DNA from: Pelagibius sp.
Lineage (GTDB): Bacteria; Pseudomonadota; Alphaproteobacteria; Kiloniellales; Kiloniellaceae
Direction of reading: 5' to 3'
DNA length: 64,000 nt
Assembly: GCA_028280305.1 (NCBI GenBank)
Contig: JANQMC010000167.1
Span: forward strand, 16,676 to 80,675
In this document: in pieces, positions 57,263 through 64,000 of the stretch
Position numbering within the stretch: position 1 is the stretch's first letter
How the letters are laid out: each line of letters opens with the position of its first letter
Notes under the pieces: generated by a model
Database searches by the model: none
The model's input: only the letters and a program-made list of their open reading frames with translations
Told to the model about the DNA's origin: nothing
Translations under genes and position numbers: made by a program

Positions 57263-58687
57263 CTAGTCGTTCGATGTAAAGGGCTGCACGGCTCCGAAGG
57301 GGGCCAGCAACTCACCTGCGTTTTCGGTCTCCGCCAGTTTCAGGCAGCTCAGCAGCAGGGCATCCGTCGCGGTCTCGCCCAGAAGCGGCTGCACCATTTC
57401 CCGGAACTTCTCGGCCAGATCGCCGGGCCCGTAGGGATCTTCCGTGTCCCCGCGGTTAACGTTGGTGCTGCCCTCCAACACCGTGCCGTCGCGAAGATGA
57501 ACCTTCACCCGCGCCGGGCGGAAGGCCGGCATCAGAGCGGTCAGGGCCTCGTCCTCACAGATCGTCACGCGCCGGGCCAAGGCCCGGATGGCGGGGTCGT
57601 TGATCTTGTCGCTGCGAAAACTCGCCACGCCGGACGACCCGCTGGCAATCGTCGTCGCCACGGCGAAGGGAATGGAGAACTTGCCGGCCAGGGTGTTCTT
57701 GGGTTCCCGGTCCGCCAGCTGCGCGGCCAGCGAATAGCTGCGCACATCCACCCTGTCGATCTCATCCGGCACCAGCGGGCGCCCAAGTTCCCGGACAATC
57801 TGTTCCAGCGCGTCCAGGGTTCCGTGGGTGTAGCGGCAGCAGGCATGGCGCTTGAAATAGTTGCGGGTGATTTCGTAGCGGATGCCGAGATCGGCCACCA
57901 TTTCCCCGGGCTGATAGTCCTCGGCAATCACCGAACCGTAGACCGTTGCAAGGCCATCGGCTTCGCCGCTGAAGCCGGCCTGAATCAGATGATGGGCGAG
58001 CAGGCCCATGTGGTTCGAGACTCCGGCAAAGGTGTTCCTCACCGTACCGCCCTCCAGCATCGTCTTGCGGCTGGTGCTGAGGCCGAGGCTGGTGGAGAGC
58101 GAGATGATTTCCCGCAACTGGTCAGGCCTGTAAGCCATGATTTTGCCGACGGCGACCGCGGCCCCCACGGTGCCCCAGGTACCGTGGGGATGCATGGACA
58201 TGCGCAGCTTCGAAGCGATACCGATCCGCGCCGCCACTTCATAGCCGGCGACCAGCGCTGTCAGCAGATCGCGACCCGTCACCCGGATCTGTTGCGACAG
58301 GGCGAGCAGGGCCGGAACCACATGCATGCCCGGATGCCCACGCGCGAATTGGTTGCCCTCATCCAACTCCAGAAAGGTACCGGCGGTACCGTTGAGGAAA
58401 GCCGCGGTCAGGGCCGGGGCCGTCAGACCGGCCCCCAGGATGCTGGCGGGGCCGCGACCGGCTTCCCCGGCCAGGCGGCGACTCAGCGCGGCCATCTCCG
58501 CTTCCTGGGCGCCCGCGGCAATGGCGCCGAGGCAGTCGGCATAGACCCAGGAAGCGCGCTCGACCACTTCGCCGGGAAGATGCTCGAACTGAAGATGCGC
58601 CAGAAACTCGGTCAGGACATCAAGGTAAGCCGTATCGATGATCGGCGACACTGAGGCCAGCCGGGCCGCGGAATCCTGATCAGTCAT
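57263..58687 (-). CDS. MmgE/PrpD family dehydratase
   Basis: 474 residues, helical-bundle hydro-lyase family that includes 2-methylcitrate dehydratase (PrpD) and cis-aconitate decarboxylase. Marks: ADCLGAIAAGAQEAEMAAL, FLNGTAGTFLELDEGNQFARGHPGMHVVPALLAL, ARIGIASKLRMSMHPHGTWGTVGAAVAVGK, HACCRYTHGTLDAL. It overlaps the GntR gene by eight bases and is the first enzyme of the operon. The combination with an aconitase-type enzyme and an ICL-family lyase mirrors the lower methylcitrate cycle (PrpD, AcnD, PrpB), but for a different substrate since no methylcitrate synthase is present. Confidence 0.8.
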   Translation of the reverse strand: MTDQDSAARLASVSPIIDTAYLDVLTEFLAHLQFEHLPGEVVERASWVYADCLGAIAAGAQEAEMAALSRRLAGEAGRGPASILGAGLTAPALTAAFLNGTAGTFLELDEGNQFARGHPGMHVVPALLALSQQIRVTGRDLLTALVAGYEVAARIGIASKLRMSMHPHGTWGTVGAAVAVGKIMAYRPDQLREIISLSTSLGLSTSRKTMLEGGTVRNTFAGVSNHMGLLAHHLIQAGFSGEADGLATVYGSVIAEDYQPGEMVADLGIRYEITRNYFKRHACCRYTHGTLDALEQIVRELGRPLVPDEIDRVDVRSYSLAAQLADREPKNTLAGKFSIPFAVATTIASGSSGVASFRSDKINDPAIRALARRVTICEDEALTALMPAFRPARVKVHLRDGTVLEGSTNVNRGDTEDPYGPGDLAEKFREMVQPLLGETATDALLLSCLKLAETENAGELLAPFGAVQPFTSND

Positions 58688-59591
58688 GCAGGCAGCCCTC
58701 CATCACCGCTTCGCCATCCGTTTTCCCGGCCAAAGCCTTGGGCCCGCCCGCGCCCGTCGGCGGCGATTCGAGAGTCGCCCAGCGCATCCCTTCGTCCTCG
58801 CGCACCCGCTGCATCGACATCTCGAAGCGATAGAGGTCGGGGCGGTAGAGGACCCTGATGTACTCGACCGGCCGTTCCGCGGCGTCGCGGACCACGCGGC
58901 GGACCTCGATCAACGGCGCACCGGCATGCACCGAGAGGGCGCCCGCCACCTCCGCATCGGCCACCGTGGCGGAAATGGTCTGCCGCGCCGAGGTGACATC
59001 TACGCCGGCGCGCTCCAGAAGATGCAGCAAAGGTTTGGTGTTCAGGTCATCGCGGTCATAGTGCCGGCCCACATCGGCCGGCACATAGGTAACCAGGAAC
59101 GACATCGGCTGACCGTCGAGACTACGCACGCGCACGGCACGCTGTACTTCCGCACCACGGTCCAGTTCCAAGGCGGCGGCGATGTCCTCGTTGGCCGCGA
59201 GGTAGCCGAAATCAAGCACCTGCGCTTCGGTTGCCAGGCCCATCAGCGAGATGTTTTCAAGCCAGCCTTCGATGGAGGCCGTCACGGCAGGGGCCGGGGG
59301 CCGTTTGATCACCCGGGTGCCGCGCCCTCTTTCGCGCACCACCAGACCGGCATCGGCCATTTCATTGAGGGCCCGCTTGGCGGTGATCCGCGAGACGCCG
59401 AACTCACGGCAGAGATCCTGCTCTCCGGGCACCAGATCCCCCGGCGCGATCTCGCCGCCGTAGATGCGGTTTCTGAGAATGACGAAAATCTGATGGTAGA
59501 GCGGGACACGGGACTCGGCATCCAGAGGGCGGGTGGAGCGCACCGTTCCGCCATTCGTGCCCCTGCCGACTTTGCCGTTGCTTTCGCCCAT
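58680..59591 (-). CDS. GntR-family regulator, HutC subfamily
   Basis: 303 residues. Winged helix at about 28-95 (PLYHQIFVILRNRIYGGEIAPGDLVPGEQDLCREFGVSRITAKRALNEMADAGLVVRERGRGTRV) and a UTRA ligand domain at about 115-275 (VRSLDGQPMSFLVTYVPADVG; EVRRVVRDAAERPVEYIRVLYRPDLYRF). First gene of the catabolic operon, overlapping the PrpD-like gene, with a 26-bp palindrome 30 bases upstream that is the probable operator. HutC-type proteins usually repress until a pathway intermediate binds. Confidence 0.85.
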   Translation of the reverse strand: MGESNGKVGRGTNGGTVRSTRPLDAESRVPLYHQIFVILRNRIYGGEIAPGDLVPGEQDLCREFGVSRITAKRALNEMADAGLVVRERGRGTRVIKRPPAPAVTASIEGWLENISLMGLATEAQVLDFGYLAANEDIAAALELDRGAEVQRAVRVRSLDGQPMSFLVTYVPADVGRHYDRDDLNTKPLLHLLERAGVDVTSARQTISATVADAEVAGALSVHAGAPLIEVRRVVRDAAERPVEYIRVLYRPDLYRFEMSMQRVREDEGMRWATLESPPTGAGGPKALAGKTDGEAVMEGCLHD

Positions 59592-59620
59592 ATCCCAAGC
59601 ACCCTGTCATCCAATTTCTC

Positions 59621-59646
59621 ATAATGGCATATCATTATACCATTAT
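59621..59646. promoter_or_regulatory. 26-bp palindromic operator for the GntR/HutC regulator
   Basis: Arms ATAATGGCATA (59621-59631) and TATACCATTAT (59636-59646) are complementary at 10 of 11 positions around the centre TCAT; the outer seven bases are perfect. It lies in an AT-rich island 30 bases upstream of the regulator's ATG, as expected for autoregulation. The rest of the 123-base gap to the SDR gene has no other clear signal. Confidence 0.75.
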
Positions 59647-59714
59647 GTCAAATGAAAGCGCGCCGAGAAAATCGAACCGGCTTGAAAGTGTCGGGGACTA
59701 TCGGGTCGAGGCGG

Positions 59715-60503
59715 TCACCAGCAGCAGAAACCGCCGTCGACGAGAAGATCCACGCCGGTGCAGTAAGACGACGCCTTGCTGGCCAGAAAGATTGCCGGCC
59801 CGACCATCTCATCGACATCGGCCATGCGGCCCATCGGGGTTTGTTCCTCGAAAAGCTTGGTCTGGTGCACCATCTCCGGACGGGTGTTCATCGGTGTCGC
59901 CGTGTAGCCAGGGCTGATGGAGTTTACCCGAATGCCACGGTCCACCCACTCCATGGCCATGCTCTTGGTGAGGTGAATGACCCCGGCTTTCGAGGTGTTG
60001 TAGTGAACCTGCTGCAGACCGCGGTTGACGATGACGCCGGACATCGAGGCGATGTTGATGATCGAACCCCCGCCCTGGGCCAGCATCGCCTGGGCCTCGG
60101 CCTGGCAGGAAAGAAACAGGCCGGTCAGGTTGATGTCGATCATGTTCTGCCACTGATCCAGGGCCATCGCCTCCGCCGGATTGGCATTGGCAATCCCGGC
60201 CGCGTTCACGGCAACCGAAAGCGGCCCCAGTTCCGCCTGCGCCCGGGCGACGGCCGCGGGCAGACTGTCCTTTTCCGTGACATCCGCAGTGATGGTGAAG
60301 GCGCGCTGTCCGGCAGCGGCGATCATCGCCGCCGTGTCCGCCAGGCCGTCGTCTTCGCGCCGGTCGAGGCAGGCAACATCAGCGCCGACCTGGGCCAGAC
60401 CCAGGGCGATACGCTGGCCGATGCCGCTGCCCGCCCCGGTTACAAAGGCGGTCTGGCCGCTCAGATCGAACAGCTTCGGGGCATTCAGGGTCATCTCGGA
60501 CAT
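59715..60503 (-). CDS. Short-chain dehydrogenase, probably sugar or polyol oxidising
   Basis: 262 residues from ATG 60503 (AGGAG about eleven bases upstream; a second ATG three codons later is possible). Classical SDR: TGAGSGIG cofactor loop, NAAGIANANPAEA, catalytic Ser in INIASMSGV and YNTSK, and C-terminal GVDLLVDGGFCCW. The family contains arabinitol, sorbitol, threitol and 3-oxoacyl enzymes. Its divergence from a split transketolase/kinase unit suggests it oxidises a polyol or ketose used there. It reads toward the GntR gene but lies upstream of that gene's operator. Confidence 0.72.
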   Translation of the reverse strand: MSEMTLNAPKLFDLSGQTAFVTGAGSGIGQRIALGLAQVGADVACLDRREDDGLADTAAMIAAAGQRAFTITADVTEKDSLPAAVARAQAELGPLSVAVNAAGIANANPAEAMALDQWQNMIDINLTGLFLSCQAEAQAMLAQGGGSIINIASMSGVIVNRGLQQVHYNTSKAGVIHLTKSMAMEWVDRGIRVNSISPGYTATPMNTRPEMVHQTKLFEEQTPMGRMADVDEMVGPAIFLASKASSYCTGVDLLVDGGFCCW

Positions 60504-60745
60504 CGATAAAAGGCTCCTGGCAATCGCTTCCCACCATCGCAAACCCTCTCAGAATCCAGAGAGTTTGTATAATTATTCATTCTCTAATATTTTTGCTAAG
60601 CGACTCTGTGGAGTCAACGGCTAACTCAATCACTGGAAATCGACTTTCTTTGGTGACTTAAGAACTCTCTCAGCCGAGCCCGCTTGACACGATCTTCGAT
60701 ATGAATGAAAATTGAATACCGAATAAATATTCAATACCGTCAGTT
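60504..60745. promoter_or_regulatory. AT-rich divergent promoter region with inverted repeat
   Basis: A 242-base AT-rich island between the SDR and transketolase genes. TTGACA at 60684-60689 is a good -35 candidate for the plus-strand operon (the best -10, about GAAAAT at 60707, is weak). Immediately downstream, ATTGAATA (60711-60718) and TATTCAAT (60728-60735) are perfect eight-base inverted arms around a nine-base spacer, a likely operator. TATAAT occurs at 60568-60573 near the SDR side. Confidence 0.55.
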
Positions 60746-61579
60746 ATGAATCTCGATTCCCTGAACATCAACGCCCTCAAGGAGACGGCGCGGCGCATCC
60801 GTGTGCAGGACCTGAAAACGGTATTCGGCGCCGGCGCCGGCCATATCGGCGGTGAGATGTCGGCCATCGACATCCTGACCACGCTCTATTTTCACGTGCT
60901 CCGGGTCTACCCGGATGCGCCGGACCATCCGGAACGCGACCGCTTTGTCCTGTCAAAGGGCCATACGGCCTGCGCGCTCTACGTCACCCTGGCGGAGAAG
61001 GGCTTCATCGATCCAGCCGAGCTAGAGACTTTTCTGGCGCCGCATTCCCGGCTGAACGGCCATCCGAACTGCACCAAGGTGCCGGGTGTGGAGACGAACA
61101 CCGGCCCGCTCGGCCATGGCCTGCCGGTGGCCGTCGGCATGGCCAAGGCGGCACAGTTGGATGGCGCATCCTGGCGCACCTACGTGCTGACCGGCGACGG
61201 CGAGCTGCAGGAGGGCAGTAATTGGGAGGCCGCCATGGCCGCCGCGCAGTTCGGCCTCGACAACCTGACGGTGATCGTCGATCACAACCGCCTGCAGCAG
61301 GGCGCAAGGCTGGCCGAAACCAACAACCTCGCCCCGCTGGCCGACAAGTTCGAAGCCTTCGGCTGGACCGTGCGGGAAGTCGACGGCCATGACATCGCCG
61401 CTCTGGCCGACGTGCTGGACAGCAGCGGCATTGAGAGCGGCAAACCAAGTTGCGTCATCGCCCACACCAACAAGGGCCAGGGCATCTCCTTCATGCAGGA
61501 CCGCGTCGAATGGCATCACAAGGTGCCGAGCCGCGAACAGTTTGAACAGGCGCTCGCCGAACTGGAGGGCGCTGCGTGA
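60746..61579 (+). CDS. Transketolase, N-terminal (TPP-binding) subunit
   Basis: 277 residues. The thiamine-diphosphate half of a split transketolase: FGAGAGHIGGEMSAIDILTTLYF, RDRFVLSKGHTACALYVTLAEKG, GPLGHGLPVAVGMAKA and the TPP motif GDGELQEGSNWEAAMAAAQFGLDNLTVIVDHN. It needs the C-terminal subunit encoded next, which overlaps the stop (TGATG). No ribosome-binding site is visible before the ATG. Dedicated split transketolases in catabolic operons often serve unusual ketoses and not the pentose phosphate pathway. Confidence 0.85.
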   Translation: MNLDSLNINALKETARRIRVQDLKTVFGAGAGHIGGEMSAIDILTTLYFHVLRVYPDAPDHPERDRFVLSKGHTACALYVTLAEKGFIDPAELETFLAPHSRLNGHPNCTKVPGVETNTGPLGHGLPVAVGMAKAAQLDGASWRTYVLTGDGELQEGSNWEAAMAAAQFGLDNLTVIVDHNRLQQGARLAETNNLAPLADKFEAFGWTVREVDGHDIAALADVLDSSGIESGKPSCVIAHTNKGQGISFMQDRVEWHHKVPSREQFEQALAELEGAA

Positions 61580-62529
61580 TGGACAGCGGTCGCGCGCTTC
61601 ATGATTGCCGGGACGCCTTTGTCGAAACACTGGAGGCCTTGGCCGCCGAGAACAGAGACATCGTTGCCGTCTGTAACGATTCCGTTGGCTCCAGCAAGCT
61701 CGGCAGGTTTCGCGACCGCTGGCCGGAGCGGCTCGTCAATGTCGGCATTGCCGAACAGAACATGGTCGGTGTCGGCGCCGGCCTTGCCAACGGCGGCAAG
61801 ATCCCCTTCGTCTGCGCCGCCTCGCCCTTCCTCACCGGCCGCGCTCTGGAGCAGATCAAGGCCGACGTCGCCTACTCCGAGAAGAACGTGAAGCTCTGCG
61901 GCATTAGTTCCGGCATGGCCTACGGTGAACTGGGCGCCACCCATCACTCCATCGAGGATTTCGCCTGGATGCGGGTACTGCCCAACATCGCCACCATTGC
62001 CCCGGCCGACCGTATCGAAACCGCCGCGGCAGTGCGCTTTGCCACCACACACCAGGGGGCCGTGTTCCTGCGCCTCAGCCGCGTCGGCGTGCCCGACATC
62101 CTGCCGGAAGACCACAGTTTCGAACTCGGCAAAGCCAACCTGCTGCGCGATGGCGTCGACGTGACGTTGATTGCCAATGGTGTGTTGTCGCATCGTACGC
62201 TGGCCGCAGCCGATCTCTTGGCCGCGCAGGGGATCGACGCCCGTGTTCTCAACATGGCGAGCGTCAGGCCCATCGACCGCGAAGCCATTGTCGCGGCGGC
62301 CAGGGATAGCGGCGCGATCCTGACCTGTGAGGAACATTCGATTCACGGCGGCCTGGGCTCGGCGGTGGCGGAGGTCGTCGTGGAAAGCTGCCCCGTCCCG
62401 ATGAAGATCCTCGGCGTGCCGGGCATCTTCGCCCCGACCGGCTCGGCGAATTTCCTGCTGGATGAGTTCGGTATGGCGCCGGACGGCATCGCCGAGGCCG
62501 CCAAAACGCTTGTGGCGCGAAAGGGCTGA
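61579..62529 (+). CDS. Transketolase, C-terminal subunit
   Basis: 316 residues from ATG 61579. Pyrimidine-binding domain (VAVCNDSVGSSKLGRFRDRWPERLVNVGIAEQNMVGVGAGLANGGKIPF, with the catalytic glutamate in IAEQNM) followed by the transketolase C-terminal domain (DVTLIANGVLSHRTLAAADLLAAQGIDARVLNMASVRPIDREAI). It completes the active enzyme with the preceding gene; both are about half of a full transketolase (about 660 residues). Confidence 0.85.
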   Translation: MDSGRALHDCRDAFVETLEALAAENRDIVAVCNDSVGSSKLGRFRDRWPERLVNVGIAEQNMVGVGAGLANGGKIPFVCAASPFLTGRALEQIKADVAYSEKNVKLCGISSGMAYGELGATHHSIEDFAWMRVLPNIATIAPADRIETAAAVRFATTHQGAVFLRLSRVGVPDILPEDHSFELGKANLLRDGVDVTLIANGVLSHRTLAAADLLAAQGIDARVLNMASVRPIDREAIVAAARDSGAILTCEEHSIHGGLGSAVAEVVVESCPVPMKILGVPGIFAPTGSANFLLDEFGMAPDGIAEAAKTLVARKG

Positions 62530-62534
62530 CCGCA

Positions 62535-64000
62535 ATGCCGGACAGGGCGATCCTGGCCATCGATCAGGGAACGACGAACACCAAAGCGGTTCTTGTCGCC
62601 GCCGACGGCGCCATCCTTGCCCGCGGCGCTGCGCCGGTGCCCATCGAACACCCGCAGCCCGGCTGGGTGCAACAGGATGCGGAGGCGATCTGGCAAAGCG
62701 TCCTGACCGCCATCACCGCCTGCCTCGCCGATAATCCGGACGCCGGGCCTGTCGGCCTCGGCATCTCGAACCAGCGCGAGTCCGTGATGATCTGGGACCG
62801 GCGCAGTGGTGCGCCGCTCGGCCCCGTCGTGACCTGGCAGTGCCGGCGTACCACCGCGGCCTGCGAAGCCCTGAAAGCGCGAAACACGGAAGCCGACGTC
62901 CTCGCCCGCACCGGCCTACCGCTCGACCCGCTGTTCCCCGCCTTGAAACTCAACTGGCTGCTGGAAACGGCGCGGCAGCGTGACGACGGCGTCGCAACGG
63001 AGAGCCTCTGCGCCGGCACCGTCGACTCCTGGCTTATCTGGCGGCTGACCGACGGCGCAGTCCATGCGACCGACCGTTCAAACGCGGCAAGAACGCAGCT
63101 CTTCAATCTGGCCGCCGCAGACTGGGACGACGATCTCTGCGCGCTTTTCGACGTCCCACGCAAGATCCTGCCGAAGGTTCACGACTCGCAGTACAATTTC
63201 GGTACGACCAAGGGCCTCGCCGTCCTGCCGGACGGTATCGCTGTCGGCAGCGCCATCGGCGACAGCCATGCCGCGCTCTTCGGCCACTGCGCCTTTCGCC
63301 CCGGCGATGCCAAGGCCACTTTCGGGACCGGGGCCTCTGTCATGGCCACGGTGCCGAGCTTCCTGAAGCCCGAGGCAGGCCTTACCACGACCATCGCCTG
63401 GTCTTTGGCAGGCAACTCGACCTTCGCCTTCGAAGGCAACATCCTGGTCAGCGCCTCGATCCTGCCCTGGACCGCGGAGCTGCTGGGCCTTGACGGCGAT
63501 GTGGATGCGCTGATGGCCCTCGCAGAATCGGTACCCGATACCGAAGAGGTCGCCTTTGTCCCGGCGCTGGTCGGCCTCGGTGCGCCCCATTGGGCGCCGG
63601 CGGCGCGGGGACTGATCAGCGGAATCAGCTTTGCGGCCGATCGGCGCCACGTTGCCAGGGCGGCGGCGGAATCCATGGCCTTTCAGGTCGCAGACGTGTT
63701 CCGGGCGGTGGCGGACCAATCACCCACGCCGCTCGGCCGCCTCTTTGTCGACGGCGGACCCAGCCGCAACGGCTTCCTGATGGGCATGGTTGCCGACCTG
63801 CTGGATCATCCGATGCAGCCCTGCGACGCGCCGGAGGTCTCGGCCCAGGGCGCTGCCTATCTGGCGGGACTGACGGTGGGATTCTGGGATAGCCTGGAAG
63901 AACTGGAGGCCCTGCCGAAGGCCCGAACGCGGATCGACCCATCGCTTTCGGACGATACGCGCAGCCGCCTCCAGGGGCGCTGGCGGGACGCCCTGGCACG
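62535..64000 (+). CDS. FGGY-family carbohydrate kinase (cut by window edge)
   Basis: At least 488 residues, running off the right edge with no stop. Two actin-like domains: N-terminal AIDQGTTNTKAVLVAADG and GISNQRESVMIWDRRSGAPLGPVVTWQCRRT, which resemble glycerol kinase, and C-terminal TFGTGASVMATVP, FVPALVGLGAPHWAPAARGLISG and FVDGGPSRNGFLMGMVADLL. It starts five bases after the transketolase C subunit. Most likely it phosphorylates the polyol- or ketose-derived sugar that the transketolase then splits; glycerol kinase itself is less likely in this context. Confidence 0.8.
   Translation, partial: MPDRAILAIDQGTTNTKAVLVAADGAILARGAAPVPIEHPQPGWVQQDAEAIWQSVLTAITACLADNPDAGPVGLGISNQRESVMIWDRRSGAPLGPVVTWQCRRTTAACEALKARNTEADVLARTGLPLDPLFPALKLNWLLETARQRDDGVATESLCAGTVDSWLIWRLTDGAVHATDRSNAARTQLFNLAAADWDDDLCALFDVPRKILPKVHDSQYNFGTTKGLAVLPDGIAVGSAIGDSHAALFGHCAFRPGDAKATFGTGASVMATVPSFLKPEAGLTTTIAWSLAGNSTFAFEGNILVSASILPWTAELLGLDGDVDALMALAESVPDTEEVAFVPALVGLGAPHWAPAARGLISGISFAADRRHVARAAAESMAFQVADVFRAVADQSPTPLGRLFVDGGPSRNGFLMGMVADLLDHPMQPCDAPEVSAQGAAYLAGLTVGFWDSLEELEALPKARTRIDPSLSDDTRSRLQGRWRDALA

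Noticed and set aside
57263..58687. Ordinary methylcitrate-cycle PrpD
   Set aside because: No methylcitrate synthase (prpC) or PrpR-type regulator is present, and the lyase and LeuCD-type enzymes are not AcnD/PrpF. The family call is kept but the substrate left open.

Overview
The window is GC-rich, densely coded DNA from a heterotrophic bacterium that is most likely an alphaproteobacterium (Rhodospirillales or a related marine/soil order). The reasons are the fructose ABC transporter in the order frcB-frcC-frcA-frcK known from rhizobia, a CaiD-type carnitinyl-CoA dehydratase next to a GlxA-type AraC regulator, the DUF4212/VC_2705-type symporter pair, and the general codon bias. I see no rRNA, tRNA, CRISPR array, insertion sequence or phage gene. 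The genus cannot be fixed from the sequence alone.

Layout: (1) 1-2435, an idonate/gluconate unit: partial idnD (minus), idnO (plus) and a LacI-family regulator, with a near-perfect GntR/IdnR-type operator between the divergent genes. (2) 2568-9707, a GlxA-family regulator divergent from a carnitine/crotonobetaine-type CoA operon (acyl-CoA dehydrogenase, ADP-forming acyl-CoA synthetase, CaiD, class III CoA-transferase, GST). (3) 9798-15143, exported proteins (phytase-esterase-like beta-propeller, subtilase, trypsin-like/TPR protease) and glyoxalase I. (4) 15302-21003, a DnaQ exonuclease-CBS-nucleotidyltransferase fusion and an unknown protein beside a DUF4212 + sodium:solute symporter + YggT-like unit. 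(5) 21083-23409, a secreted unknown and a dihaem peroxidase. (6) 23561-27764, fructose ABC transporter and fructokinase. (7) 28045-42714, a complete glycogen locus (glgC, glgA, glgX, malQ, pgm, ROK regulator, glgP, glgB). (8) 42895-44169, a cation:proton antiporter. (9) 44185-59591, a 14-gene minus-strand operon. (10) 59715-64000, an SDR dehydrogenase divergent from a split transketolase and a truncated FGGY kinase.

The most unusual region is 44185-59591. It runs: HutC-type GntR regulator, MmgE/PrpD dehydratase, five-gene Liv-type ABC importer, LeuC/LeuD-type hydro-lyase, PEP mutase/isocitrate-lyase-family C-C lyase, hydantoinase/oxoprolinase B and A, an isochorismatase-fold protein without its nucleophilic cysteine, and a fumarate-reductase-like flavoprotein. 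Nearly all junctions overlap by 1-8 bases or are a few bases apart. Together they look like uptake of a small nitrogenous or cyclic acid, ATP-dependent ring opening, then hydration/dehydration and retro-aldol cleavage of a branched dicarboxylate. I know of no characterised pathway with exactly this set.

Smaller structural signals include exact or near-exact 16-bp and 17-bp tandem repeats at gene junctions (one carries the glgX start codon), a C10 tract in front of glgP, and strong hairpins between binding-protein and permease genes of both ABC transporters.
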